Shown: in pieces, positions 1 through 11,661 of the stretch
Layout of the letters: each line of letters begins with the position of its first letter
How positions within the stretch are numbered: position 1 is the first letter of the stretch
Assembly (NCBI GenBank): GCA_022747635.1
Contig: JAKTNV010000009.1
Coordinates: 67,160,177 to 67,224,176 of the forward strand
Direction: 5' to 3'
DNA: 64,000 nucleotides
DNA from: Hetaerina americana
Taxonomy: Eukaryota > Arthropoda > Insecta > Odonata > Calopterygidae
The notes under the pieces: generated by a model
What the model was told of the DNA's origin: nothing
The model's input: the letters and a program-made list of their open reading frames with translations, nothing else
Databases searched by the model: none
Program-made: the position numbers and the translations under genes

Positions 1-3000
1 CATAGTTCATTTTACTAACTGGTAGTATAAGGCTACTATCCTCCTTGGCATCTATCATCCTTGTACCCTTTTCCTAGCCAATAATACCCAAGAGAATGTG
101 AGATTTCGTGGTTATTTTTCTTGAGGAATGTTAGAAATAGGACTTCCTAAAACCTATTCTTTCCGTACGTTTCTTTTAAAAAACATCTTCAATTTTTCCT
201 GTATTCCAGTAAAGAAAATTGTTTGAACAGGGACCAGGTTGCGGCCGGGTGGTACAATATGAACTACTGACTATGAAAAGAATTAAATCAAAGAACCTAA
301 GGGCCCAGCGCACGAAACGATGTGGGAATGAAGAAATGGCAGGGAATAGGATTGCTTGTAAGGCTAATGTCAACCAATCATTGGATTGACATTGTATAAT
401 AATGATGATTTCAGCGATTCGAATGAAAATTAATCTTTGAAGGGCATGACAATGTACACTTTCGACGAAACTGTACTCTAATTATGTTAAAGCACATCAT
501 CAAAAACCGTTGAGGATGATACGGGCAATAGAATAAGAAGAAGAATGCGAAAATGAGGGTGGAGATGGGAATTTGATATGGTCAGTTCGAAGCATGCAGA
601 AAATGAATTGAGAATGAACTGAGATGTAGAAGGCTCTTTGTGGCCTCTATGGAAGGGGGAATGTGGAGGTCACAACGAAATATAGAAGAAGAAGATGCAT
701 CTTGAAGGATATGAAAGGGATTAAATTTAAGAGGGGCCGGAGAAGGCAACAGAAAACTATTGTTTTAGGCTTCAACTATCGATAAATATATATTTAAAAA
801 ACGATATTTCACCTGCGGCCCAACAGAATAAATAAGCAATCATTTACGTCACTTTGCTCCTTACCGAGTCACCAGAGTTTGAACCCTTATTTTGTTAATG
901 CTGGCTGACCACTTTCTCATTCTGGCGGATGTCATGCCATAGTATTTTTCCTTCTACGAAACAAACACTGTGTTTTACGAAAACCCCCGATGGTAATCGT
1001 TCAGCATCCTACGGGCCTCATCGAAATCCCTTCACGGGACGGATTCCACCCAACCTTGGTCGTATGTTATCGACCGCTGCCGTACGGAAATCGTTTATTT
1101 TGAGTCTTAAGTACTCGTAGTACATACCGACGATCCAAATACTATATTTATCCCTTCCCGATCGGGAACCGGAATACCCACGGTAACCTCTTGGCGATCC
1201 CCGTTGTAGCGGGCCTACGTGCTCCTACTCTCGTCCTCGAAAGACCCATGGCCCTCACGCATGTTACGTAATTTATTGAGGGCCCAAAGGAGAAACAGAA
1301 AGCCGCGGGGTAGAAGACGGAAGATGGGAGGGAGGTCCAATGTAAAGGGTGCCTAATAAAGAGAGAGAGAGCGTCCGGGCGACTATGGACGTAGGCTGAT
1401 AGATGGATGGCAACATTAGGAGAGGCGCGCGGAGGACGGAGTGAATCAGAGAAGTCATCAACCTCCGCTCATGCCCCATCCTTGAAAGTGTTGAGGCCAC
1501 GATCGTCCGGCTCACGGGGAGTGTGGGGCGGCGGGGTCGGGAAAGGAGCAAGGCTGGCGGTGGTTGGGAAGGGGAGGCGCTGTTCCACGCTCGCCGTGGC
1601 TGACTCTGCCAAAATGGTGTTGATGGTTTTCATGGCAAAGGGACACGCTGTCGAAATGGGCAAATATTAATGAATCTGTCGGAAAGAAATTAAAAACGAA
1701 CGCAGATTCAACGGTGCGCACGCCATTTTAATTGATTCGCAATTATTTTTTTAATCATAACATTCATTATGTTATCCTGGTTTCAATTAATTCTACCTCC
1801 GGGTGAAATTTCAAGTCGATATGATGGAACGAGTCTGTCGAATTGTTATAGCTAATATCTCGATGAATGTGTTAACAGTTGCTTGAAGAATAATTCAATC
1901 GTAAGATGGGTTGAAGCGATTTTAGGATAGAGACCCCGGGTGAAGATTGAGATGAAGCTGGGAGTCCCCAGAGACGACGGTCGGATTTGAACCAGAGCCC
2001 TCTGGTGATCCTACCCAGTAGATAACGCAGTGAATAAGTTTAAATCAATATATCCGTGAGATGCATGGGGAGAGGAGATTTTTCCCAGAAACAATTTTTG
2101 ACAAACACGAGCAAAAAAACAAGGGAAGGCATCAATCACAGCACGCGAAAATACAGCATTAACCGATGAAGTTCTAAATCGTACGATTTAATGGCATTTC
2201 AGAGATGGCTGGTGTCCTAACATTCCCTCAAATGCCCTCAAGTGTGGTCGATCAACCGGTTCAAATGTACGAGCACGTGTACAAAATTTAAGAACACGTC
2301 TACATTTTACAGTAAAATGCAACTGTAAGCTTGCTTGCCCTTACATGAAAATTTCTTTATAGAACTCAGACTTTGCCCCCACCAACGCAATAATTTTCTT
2401 AAGCCTCCAAAAGAACGCCCTAAGTAAGAGTTAATATAATTTTGTCGCAAAAGATAAGGCACTGTACGTATCTTGGCAAATGCCCGACATTACTCGTGTG
2501 TAATCTGGAACAGTGCTAAGATTATTGGAATGAGAAGAGAAAAAGAGTAAAATGACAACATTTAAATTTAAACATGTACCAGTCATATAAAATGTGCGAC
2601 GTAGTTATGCGAAAAAATAAAAGTAGCTTACAATCGACCACCAGTAACATAATGTTATGTTGAACAAGTGCTAGACGCAATTCCCGGCATGAAAACTAAA
2701 TTACGGAATAATTCAATTTTTTTCCGAAGTTTGTCAAGAATTTCCTGATGAAATGTCTTTTCTCAGGATGGCGATTGTGAAAGATGGACGCAAATGACCG
2801 ACAAAAGTTTTTTAATACGAGTCACGAATTATGAAGAAGCTAAGCTATAGGGCTACCTTTGAATCACACCGATAAGTGCACACGAATAACTAAACAAAAC
2901 TTTTTGAAAAGAACTGATCCTAAAGAAAATTCTTATTGGCATAGTCATAGACAAAAAAATGTTCATCTTTTTAAATATCACCTCCAGTACAAATGATATA

Positions 3001-3290
3001 CCCACCAACTGTACATGACAAAAATTAGGATATCAACAACACACTTGGGAGAAAATAAGGCAATTATAACGATAGCAAATAAGATGCATCTGAACACGGC
3101 CGTGCATATTTGAATTCAGTCCCTAATCGACAAAAAATAAACTTAAATTTAACTAAAAAAGGCTGAGAACTAACACCTCTAGTCATCAAACATTTTTCAC
3201 ATTTACAGTTATGACCGATTTTCACGCACTAATCATGACATGCCAACGCGTAAAACTAGAATTGTATCTTTGAGATAAGGAATTAAGTTA
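1..3290. other. Unassigned intergenic DNA
   Basis: No ORF here resembles a known family. About 1270-1670 is clearly richer in G, C and CpG than its surroundings and gives overlapping open frames on both strands, as expected from composition rather than coding. The rest is AT-rich with short chance ORFs. A weak tRNA-like remnant near 1.98 kb is listed separately. Confidence 0.5.
1925..2040 (-). repeat. Possible decayed tRNA-derived SINE head
   Basis: Read on the minus strand, the stretch at 1983-1993 gives GGTTCAAATCC, a good match to the Pol III B box of tRNA genes. The sequence before it could hold a degraded A box, but no tRNA cloverleaf can be folded convincingly. It does not match the other SINE families in the window closely. 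It may be an old SINE relic or a chance match. Confidence 0.3.
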
Positions 3291-3937
3291 TTGGTGAGGA
3301 AAAGAAGAGAAAATCACAACCACGGAGGTCGAAACGCGACCAATACAGATTATGGGGGTGATTTACGCGCAATTCAAAAGTTTTATCCTTCACCATTGCA
3401 CGATTTTCAGGAAATTCATACAACGCCTAAAGTTCAAGTTGGATCGCTCATATATCACAGGGTACTTTGCCACCAAGTCATACAAAGGCATTTAATTAAA
3501 ATTCTATCACACCTTTCGAGACTATGGGAGTTACCGGGAACCAGATATTATAAATGGAGCGCTCAAGTTGGGGAGCGAATTTTTCCAGTAATATTTCACA
3601 AAACTTGTTAAGCAAAAGAAAATTCACGACATTCCATTGTCTACTTCCCCGAGACTAACTTCTGAACGGAGATGATTCCGTCGTGGATCTCGCGAACAGT
3701 ACGAAGTTTGGCTCCAGCACCAAACAAGGTGAAGAAAGATTCAAGTGCGAAAAAAGGTAGCCTAAAATTGATTGGACGAGATGGGAAAGTCTTACGCAGC
3801 AGAATGGCAGATGAGACAAGTCGCATAGGGTCGAATAAGCACAATGCAAAGGATAAAAATTTAATGAAGACACTAATATATCCTAAAGCAAATATCCTAA
3901 GCAGCATAGCAGGGAAGACATTTAGATATTTTAGTAC

Positions 3938-4045
3938 CCTGCAAGTCACCGCTATGGTGTGTGGCAGGGGGTGATAAACACACCAGACTAATTTTGACCC
4001 GAATATGACCCTGCCAAGGTCGGACATTGTTATTGTTTGTGAAAA
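3938..4045 (-). repeat. 3' UTR fragment of CR1-like LINE
   Basis: This block repeats the 3' untranslated end of the LINE copy at 53.05-53.15 kb. The shared landmarks are a GGTGTGTGGCAGGGGG-type stretch, then ACCCGAAYATGACCCT, then the GCGGTC-like stretch. Orientation is minus, as in the other copies. It carries no coding sequence. A second, separate copy of the same tail begins only 300 bp away at 4346, beyond an intervening SINE, so these are two insertions rather than one copy split by the SINE. Confidence 0.65.
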
Positions 4046-4082
4046 ACACCTTTCAATTTACATACATGTAGGGTACCCAGGT

Positions 4083-4339
4083 GGGTCGCGGTAGTCCAGG
4101 GGTAGAGCGTTGGACTGCTGACCGGAGGACCCGGGTTCCATTCCAAGGCAAGCCTCTCTGGGCACCTGCAGCTACCTGTATGTGATTTTCCGGGTACCAG
4201 ATTTTCCTGGGAAATCATAAACGGCACAGGGAAAGGAACTGGCCCCCTTCCCTGATGTGTGAATTTCACACGCCGTCGGGCTTCGTACTGGGTCTACTCT
4301 ACCATCACCTACCAAACTGACCTTCGGGTTAATTACTGT
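4083..4339 (+). mobile_element. tRNA-derived SINE, family 1 (copy a)
   Basis: The copy begins GGGTCGCGGTAGTCC, has an A-box-like GGTAGAGCG and a slightly degraded B box (GGGTTCCATTCC), and ends with the family tail around ACCTTCGGGTTAATTACTG. The first 75 bp are tRNA-like and the remainder is a family-specific body containing CCTGATGTGTGAATTTCACAC. It is non-autonomous, would be transcribed by Pol III and depends on a LINE for movement. The body matches the copies at 7.2, 16.9, 19.7, 30.5, 30.75 and 39.3 kb. It sits between two LINE 3' fragments. Confidence 0.88.
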
Positions 4340-4345
4340 TTAAAA

Positions 4346-4690
4346 AGGACCCTGAAAGGCACCGATAGGTGTGTGACGTGGGTTTTTCACACATCACATT
4401 ACTTTTGACACGAATACTCCCCCCCCCCCAAGGGCGGTCGGATAACATTTTTTGATTCCTTATTGTTCGTGGGTGAAGTGACATCTTTACTCTAACTTTA
4501 CACTTAATCCATCTCATTTTATTTACATGATGCCTCCTGATGTAGTACGATGGAGCCAATACTACATTTTCAACATCATCGCCAGTCATTTGAGAAAGAA
4601 TGTGATCTAATGGCGCTTTCATTTCCTGCACAAGAAAGTCATGAGAATCTAGATTTATCCCACAAACATAGCGAAAAATATACACAGATG
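4346..4690 (-). pseudogene. CR1-like LINE ORF2 C-terminal fragment
   Basis: The minus-strand frame contains DDVENVVLAPSYYIRR followed by KMSLHPRTIRN. These align with SSDVENESLPPSYYDR and KMSFFPRTIGD in the larger copy at 53.1-53.5 kb. The SFFPRTI-type ending is typical of the extreme C terminus of CR1/jockey-like LINE ORF2 proteins. Only the last 60 or so residues plus the 3' UTR remain, so it is a strongly 5'-truncated, dead insertion. A poly-C run near 4421 lies in the 3' UTR. Confidence 0.7.
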
Positions 4691-4699
4691 TGGAGTATT

Positions 4700-7127
4700 T
4701 CGGGTCAAAATGACGCTTGATAACATTTTAGAACAAAAATATTCATAAATTTGTGGTCAAGCAAGTGTGTATGTACACTTAACCACGATATTCCCAAGAC
4801 CGACTGCAATGATGAGGAAGGAAGTCGAGAAGATATATTAGGATGTCGAAGGAGAGGGTAAAAAATAACAGCGCATACGCATGAGAAGAAAGATAGATAT
4901 CTTAAGAGACCAATGGAATTGCCAAAGAAGGCAGGAAAAAAATAATTGGAAAACATGGATGGAGAAAACGACAAAGAGACAAAGGACTAATAAAATTCCA
5001 TTCTCTCTTTTGGCAAACAATCCGATTTCAACCCTCTATCGAAGAGAGGGAAGATTAAAAGCGTACAAAAAATTCCAATAGCCGATATTAATTTTGCAAT
5101 ATTTTTATGAGACTGTGGATTAAGCAGAGGAAATAAATGATGGCAAGGAAAACAGCAGTGGGCGGATGGAGAGATATTACAAAACCTAAAAGAAGTCGTG
5201 GGTAGAGAGAAAGCGCTCAGAGGAATTACAGGTTTAACAGAGGTGGCATTTGCTCGATTGGACGGTAAAGTAATGGTAACAACCAAATAAATGAATGACG
5301 GAAGTAGGACGTGAAGGTAAGAAGGAAAACTAGAAAGGCCAGAGAGGAATGCAAAAAAATGTGGGAGGAAATACAAAGAAATGTCCTATGAGGAAACGTT
5401 CAAGTAATTTGACATAGTCAGAAAATCGCTCATAAAACACAATATAATTCTTATATAGTTTCTAAGTAAACTGTACTATGGAAAAAAAAATTACACAGCA
5501 TTTCCCCGATAGCAAAATAACTAATGACTTGGGCAGTATTCGCACAAATGAATATAAAAAACTCTCAAAACCGCTGTCAACATAATGTTTCTACGTCCAC
5601 CTAGAGGAGCTCGAGTAAACTAATCAGTGAGATCTAAATAAATAGCAGGGAACGCTATTTCATAAAATGTGTCAACAACAGATTTTCCGGCTCACGCACT
5701 CGATGGCAGGTGCTCTGTAAACAGCCCGCCGCTAACTATATTTCCAGTCGCTGAGTTTCATTTTCTGCGGAGACGCGATTATTGAAGATTGTTATGACAA
5801 AATAACAATAATTCGAAGTTTGATATTCAAAAATGTCACACACAAAAATACCACAAAACCATATCCCCTCTTTCATGTGATTGTCATTATTCCGCGGTTC
5901 CGCAGAAACTGTGTACGATAAATGCTAATACTTTGTAAAACATAACGCCTTAGATTACTTTTCAAAAAAACTTTTGCAAACACAATGCTACTTTCTTATA
6001 AATACTCAAACAAACACGATGACGTAAACGCTACAGCGATTGAAACGTTAATATTACACAACTGTTTTCTAACGCCTACGACTATGGGCTGAATGCCGTG
6101 ACACTAGTTACGAAAGCATTCCACCAGTTAACATTTTGACGTTATTAGATCTATGGTGTATTTTTTTGGGAAACTAAAATTCAAAATCTCATAATTGTAT
6201 TCGGTCGGATAAGCACTCCGTTGATGGACAGATATAATAATAGTAATGAGATAGGAAAACGGTATACCGCCGAATATTTGACCACTTCCGGGATACGAGG
6301 CACCGCGATGAGCCAACATTGGACAAATCCTGTCAAGACGGTCATCATTGGTCCCGCCAAAGCGAAATTTACTAGGGCCGGGACTATCCGTTATTCGCAT
6401 ATTGCCAGTTCACCTCATTCGACAGTTTGACAATAACCACTCACATTAAGGGGGCACCACATAGATACTAACGGTAGTGTTTTCTTTACGTTTTGATAGG
6501 TTTAATGACTGACAATATTCTCGTAGTCACCAAAATCATGCATTTACATTCCAACTTTTGACATGAGTGTTTGAAAGGTCTTCGTATATATTTTTATTTA
6601 CCATATGAAAGGAGCACCAGCTTTCCATAGAGTGTAGCAACGGAGAGTAGTTAGCCGAGCGTCACTTCTGGAAGGCCAAGTAATTAACGCAGTAAGAATT
6701 CTTATTGTCTCCAATGCTTTTGAATGTTTACCTAGGTCATCCGAGGCTCGCCTAGACAATAGAACGAATTTTCTCTCGGATGCTTATTTCACCTCTGATC
6801 CCGGTTTAAACGTGCACGCATGTCTTTTGAGTTGTTTCAATTCGATTGAAAAACATTGCAAATGACGTTTTCACGCGGAAACCGTAAGAGGAGCATACGA
6901 GAGTCGACGCAAATGGGGCAAATTATACACCAGACTTCCCCTTGCAGAATTAACGGTAATTTTTCATAGGTACGAGCGATGACTACTGCCTTGTTATAAG
7001 ACAACAACTTTCTTGCGCTATTCGAACATGGTCAGGAAAATGAAACTTTATCATAAAAACAAAGAACTTCCGGGAGCATAAAACGGGAGCTAGGCCTACA
7101 CTTAGTGCGGACTATGTATTGAATATA
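4700..7127. other. Unassigned intergenic DNA
   Basis: AT-rich sequence with no recognised coding region or repeat family. The longest open frames (near 4.99-5.38 kb on the minus strand) have low-complexity hydrophobic translations of antisense type and look like chance ORFs. Confidence 0.5.
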
Positions 7128-7208
7128 AAAAAAACAGAAATCAACCCGAAGTTCAAAAAAACAGAAATCAACCCGAAGTTCAAAAAAACAGAAATCAACC
7201 CGAAGTTC
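7128..7208 (-). repeat. Three tandem copies of a 27-bp SINE tail unit
   Basis: Three consecutive 27-bp units, identical as read, lie at 7128-7154, 7155-7181 and 7182-7208. Each consists of an A run, CAGAAATCAACCCGAAGTTC on the plus strand. The unit is the 3' terminus of the adjacent family 1 SINE (the ...CTTCGGGTTGATT... end) plus a short homopolymer. The triplication makes a spurious ORF with a repeated ELRVDFCFF peptide. It may have arisen by slippage at the reverse-transcription start or by replication slippage. Confidence 0.9.
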
Positions 7209-7453
7209 GGTTTGGTAGGTGATGGAGTTCACCCAGTACTAAGATCTAAACGGCGAGGGAATTTGCACATCAGGGTAGGGGGGCAGTTCCTTTAACTGTG
7301 CCGGGGATTCGGTTTCCCAGGAAGATCTGGTACCCGAAAAATCACACACCTTAGGTTGAGCCGAGGGTGTCCACAGATTCAAAGGGCCCGGGGATCGAAC
7401 TCGGACCCTCCGGTTAGTATTCAACCGCTCTATCCTTAAACTACCGCGACCCA
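7209..7453 (-). mobile_element. tRNA-derived SINE, family 1 (copy b)
   Basis: The plus strand reads the family body backwards and ends CTACCGCGACCC, the complement of the GGGTCGCGGTAG head. The minus-strand B box is GAGTTCGATCCCC. The anticodon-arm region differs from the other copies and can form a short stem (CGGTT with AACCG), so this copy looks diverged. Its 3' tail runs directly into the triplicated 27-bp unit. Confidence 0.88.
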
Positions 7454-8214
7454 TCAGTACGTGAAAGTATTTTATCAATCTTAAGAATTATTTGTGTGAA
7501 ATCTTCATCAAAAATAAGAAGGGATGCGGACGGAGGTGATATCATGATTCCACAGGAGAAACACTCTTTTGGGAATTATATTCAGTCCTCCTTCAAGGCT
7601 TCATTCAGTTTTCCTATGTGACCAGTGGAAAGGTAACTAGTGAAGGTAAGTTAGGAAATCCCAGTGAGTAAAATATTTTAATCATAACACAAAAGCTAAA
7701 TTGTGTATCGTACGCATCAATCAAAGAAAAATTCTTAACAAAAAAGTTAATAATGATTAATAACAAATGGATATCAATTATTTACACAGTTTTGAAATCT
7801 CAGTAAAAGAGCAGTAACGGTTCATTTGTATGTATAAATAGAGGCATCAAAACGCTTCACACAGTGCTGAAATAATACTAATTAAATTTCCTATAAGATA
7901 GGGACATTGTATCGAAACTCCAAGAGACAGAGCAGGAAGTTATTGATCCGGACAATAAAATAAAATAGCGACGATATTAGCATTTTTCTTTAATTTCCAG
8001 CACATTCTATCCGCACTGGGCTTTCCCTCTGTAGAGACCCTCAGGCAAGAGTTTGCCCAGACCCGATGCGAGTTATAATTTGCAGTGCCACTTGCAGGCG
8101 AAACTGGAAGAGGACCTATAGATTCGTTTAAATGTATTTTTATATACAGCTTAGTTACAAATTTCATATCAATTCGGTAATAACTTAAAACACATATTTA
8201 CATATACCAATATA
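7454..8214. other. Unassigned intergenic DNA
   Basis: AT-rich DNA between a SINE and a mariner. I see no coding region, no RNA gene and no repeat shared with the rest of the window. Confidence 0.5.
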
Positions 8215-9137
8215 CAGGGTCGCACCCAAAAGTGGCAGGACTGATTTTTTTACAAGAATTTTATTGACGATATACTTACATCGACTTAATAATCTTCAAA
8301 GTATGCTCCTTGAGCTGCTACACACTTAGTATAACGTTGCTCCCATTCCCCGTACGCCCGCTAGAAATTTTCTTTGGGGATGCCGTTGATGACCCTCGTC
8401 GAAGCCTCTTGAACGGCCTTTACCGAGTCAAAACGTCGTCCCTTGAGCTGTCTTTTCATCAGGGGGAAGAAGAAGAAGTCCGGTGGTGCCAGATCGGGAG
8501 AATAGGGCGGGTGCGGCAACGTGACAACGCCGTATTTGGCCAGGAGCTGTCTAACGACTACCATGGCAGAATTTTTGGCACCATCTTGGCGCACACCTTG
8601 CGCATGGCCAAATCCTGTGAAATAATGCGTTGGACGTTGGATGCAGACAGACCCAAGTGGTCTGCAATTTCCTCACTGGTTAAGCGTCGGTCTGTGTTCA
8701 GTAGTGTCCTCACTCTGTCCACATTCGTGTCGGTTCTTGCCGTCGACGGCCGTCCGGAGCGATGGTCGTCTTCAACGAGCTCCCTACCCTCTTTAAACAA
8801 CTTGTGCCACTCAAATACTGTGGAACGGCTTAAGGCAGTGTCCCCATAAGCCTGCTTGATCATATCGAGGGTCTCAGTTGCCGTCTTCCCGAGTTTCGCA
8901 CAAAAACTCACGGAATAACGTTGCTCTAAATTCAGATTCATTTTGTTTTTCGACAGGAACAAAAAACTTGCTTCGCTAAAAACGGTGTCCTCACTCAACG
9001 ACAGCCAGCAGGCGTCTGAGGTTGGTGTTGGTCTGTTGCTAAGAGCCCCCTCCACCTTACCCTGCCAGGCAGACCCCCCTCCACCGCTCCGTTCGCGCCA
9101 GAGAAAATCAGTCCTACCACTTTTGGGTTCGCCCCTG
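8215..9137 (-). mobile_element. Mariner-like element, internally deleted
   Basis: Imperfect 30-bp terminal inverted repeats bound the element: the left starts CAGGGTCGCACCCAAAAG and the right, read on the minus strand, starts CAGGGGCGAACCCAAAAG. The left flank carries TA; the right flank now reads TT, consistent with a decayed TA target duplication. At 923 bp it is shorter than the roughly 1.3 kb of full mariners because the middle of the transposase gene is missing. It could only be mobilised by a transposase supplied elsewhere. Confidence 0.92.
8298..8941 (-). pseudogene. Mariner transposase pseudogene
   Basis: Translation starts at the ATG at 8941 with MNLNLEQRYSVSFCAKLGK. The N-terminal part holds the paired HTH DNA-binding region, including SGRPSTARTD and the AMRKVCAKMVPK linker. 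It then breaks. The C-terminal part resumes in another frame with LPHPPYSPDLAPPDFFFFP (third catalytic Asp of DD34D) and RYTKCVAAQGAYFEDY. The segment carrying the first two catalytic Asp residues is absent, so no active enzyme can be made. Confidence 0.88.
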
Positions 9138-9997
9138 TTTTTATTTGTTCGTCATATGTCGGGTTTTCCGGGTATAAATGAATACATACTTATTAATTCA
9201 AACACATACCTAAAACGTATTTGATTGCAACATGTTATTCCATCTATTCGTTTCTTCACAACCTGCTCTAAAAATGTAGCTTCGAAGTGGAAACAATGGG
9301 ATACTTTGGCACGGTCATCACCTAGACAAGCCAAATAACGTTCTATTAAATTTCAAGTTCTCAAGAAAGCAATGCATTAACAGAAAAAAGCATTACCAAA
9401 ATTAAAATACGCGCTAAAAGTGCTTTATGACTAATATAATACATTTCCCAGTAACATGACTTCATATCTACGTATTTTAATATCCACGGAGGTTTGCACG
9501 GAATTTTGGGGTTTCTCTGCAGTGTTTCCACTCTGTCTAATGAGGATACTGCTTCATACATCCTAGAAGGGATAAGGGGTCCCAAGTGCGGCCTACCAAT
9601 TTTTCCTACCGTTTCGACGTCAAAAACTCCGTGAGCCAAATTTCATCTTTCTGGGTCTTCTGCATGTAAGGACAACAACCTATATCTTATTCTGATAATG
9701 ATAACAATAAAATTGACATTTTTAATAGAAACATGAGGCTTAATAGATGAAACTTTTACAGCTCTACTACATTTCATCCTGATTATTACCCGTTGATTGC
9801 ATTTTAGTTAAGGCAATGATTTTTGAATGCCTTTACTAAAATGATCTCTAATTAACACCACATTACTAAAATGAAATGTTTAGGGTAATTATCTCTCTTT
9901 GACTCATCTGAGAATCATAAAATATATATGAATGACCATTGATCGAAGGAAGTGAGCAATTGGACCTTTACCGTCGACTTGCGAGATTCCGTTTGCC
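9138..9997. other. Unassigned intergenic DNA
   Basis: No assigned feature. A 92-codon minus-strand ORF (9361-9639) includes PCKPPWILKYVDM, faintly like the PPW block seen in some LINE polyproteins, but the match is too short to call. Confidence 0.4.
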
Positions 9998-10035
9998 TTG
10001 AGGAATAGTCACACGATAGTGTGACTATTCCTCAA
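9998..10035. repeat. Perfect 17-bp-arm hairpin
   Basis: TTGAGGAATAGTCACAC at 9998-10014 is exactly complementary to 10019-10035, with a GATA loop between. No U-run or gene end adjoins it, so a terminator role is not supported. It could be the core of a small fold-back element or a recent inverted duplication. Confidence 0.85.
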
Positions 10036-11583
10036 CTGTAGATAGTCACTTATCCTAATTCAATCTCAAAAATTCCTTTCGTGTAAACGATCCCTTTCAA
10101 TTATTGCTCTCGCATATCCTCTTAACACACTGCTGGGAAGCTTGAAGGAAATACACTCAGGGGCCGTCAATTTTCCGGATATCACGAGCGTCACATACGA
10201 GCCAATAGTCTTCTCTGAACGGTTGGTTACCCCTCCCGTTGGGGGAAGGATGCGGGCAATTAAAGGACCCGCTCGCCGTGAAATGACTTACACCGGTGAC
10301 GTAAATTTTTTCGGGCCGGAACCAACGTGGAGAGAGCGTGCTCTATTTGGGATATGGCTCAATTTGGGCGGGGTGGCCGGAGCGGCGAGCCGTCTGGACG
10401 CCCCAGAGGCGGTGGCGCTTGCCGAGGTTCGGTACAGCCTGGAAACCTAGTTACCCGCTCCGACGCCGGCTGTCACTCATTCGATTACGGGTGTGATTTG
10501 AAACGAAACAAGGGGTCAGGGGTTACACGTGACGAAACATTATGAAATTAACGAATAAATTAACAAAAACGGTGTCACGAAACAAATTGGAAACATCCCA
10601 CTAGCTCCCGTTTTTTCTCACGATCGGGGCTAACAAAAAATACACTAACGATAGGTATAATTCCAGCACAAAATCGAAGGCAAATATTTTCCGCTCACAT
10701 AACGGCATATTGGTAGGGGAACACCGTTTCCCGAATGTGTTTCAGGTACTTTCCCCAATTGGAAAAATAACATATTACGATACTACACTCGAATGCATTA
10801 ACTATACATATACTGTGTAAAAAAACAATTTAAATGATAAATTTCGTGTGAATGCGAAACCATGTCACTAAACAAACAATTCTCTTCCACAACCTCCAAC
10901 GGAAAATCAATCGGGTGAGTACGTGGGCGGAGGATTCAGGAAATATACTAAGAACTCAATCAGAAGGTTTTGTTGGTAAGCTCTATTTAAGCGAGATAGG
11001 ATGTGAAAATTTGGCAAGAACAGGACAGGAATCTGTAAATCCGAATAAATAAATTGTTCGTCCTTGGCGCTCATTTCTTTCGTTGATTTAAGGGTAGTTC
11101 TTCGATGAAGGGGAGTTCTTTTGTTGCTCCCGCGCTCGAAATAGCGCGACAGCAACAAAATTGATAGTTCTAATGCCACAGCGACGAAAATGCTTCCCTG
11201 TTTAAGGCCTCACATAATAAATATCTGTTCTGCAAAATGTCCTGATGTAATATCCATGATATTTCCAAGTCAAATTTCTGTTTCCCAAGCTTTTCCCTTG
11301 CAATTATCAAGTTCGACAAGCCACTTCGTTCACTGAATCCCAAAATTCACATTAGGATGAATGAAGTTAGGTGTAATGAATCAACTTTTAGTCCATGCTT
11401 TCCCAAATTTCCCTTCACACAAAGTGTTGAACTAAATTTAAATACTACTGCTTCATTTAGCTGGCTAAATACCTTTTTAATTCCTTCTACGCCAATATTT
11501 CTTTGCATAATGATACCCCGCATTGACTTTTATTACTATGGAATGTATTTTTTAACTTACCGCCAAGAGAGATCTACTTACTC
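10036..11583. other. Unassigned intergenic DNA
   Basis: No recognised family. About 10.24-10.48 kb is GC-rich with several CpGs and carries a 102-codon plus-strand ORF (10142-10450) of unknown type. I see no domain, signal peptide or convincing splice structure in it. Confidence 0.4.
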
Positions 11584-11661
11584 ATGAGAAACGAATTCGC
11601 ACTTTTCCACAGATTTGAGGAAACGTGCAAGTCTGTGGAAAACTGCAAATTTGTTTCTCAT
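11584..11661. repeat. Imperfect 34-bp inverted repeat
   Basis: The arm at 11584-11617 pairs with 11628-11661 with only a few mismatches, around a 10-bp spacer. The matching core reads TTTTCCACAGA on the left and its complement on the right. The fold resembles a small MITE or fold-back repeat. No coding sequence or target duplication is evident. Confidence 0.75.

Noticed and set aside
1407..1721. Overlapping 64-92 codon ORFs on both strands
   Set aside because: The stretch is GC-rich, so stops are rare in every frame. No domain or codon signal favours one strand.
7032..7232. ORF with a repeated ELRVDFCFF peptide
   Set aside because: It is produced by the triplicated SINE tail unit and not by a repeat protein.
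8310..8849. 179-codon plus-strand ORF over the 8.2 kb mariner
   Set aside because: It is antisense to the transposase pseudogene, whose protein motifs are unambiguous on the minus strand.
9361..9639. Possible LINE PPW block in a 92-codon minus ORF
   Set aside because: Only a few residues (KPPWILK) match and no neighbouring LINE motif supports it.
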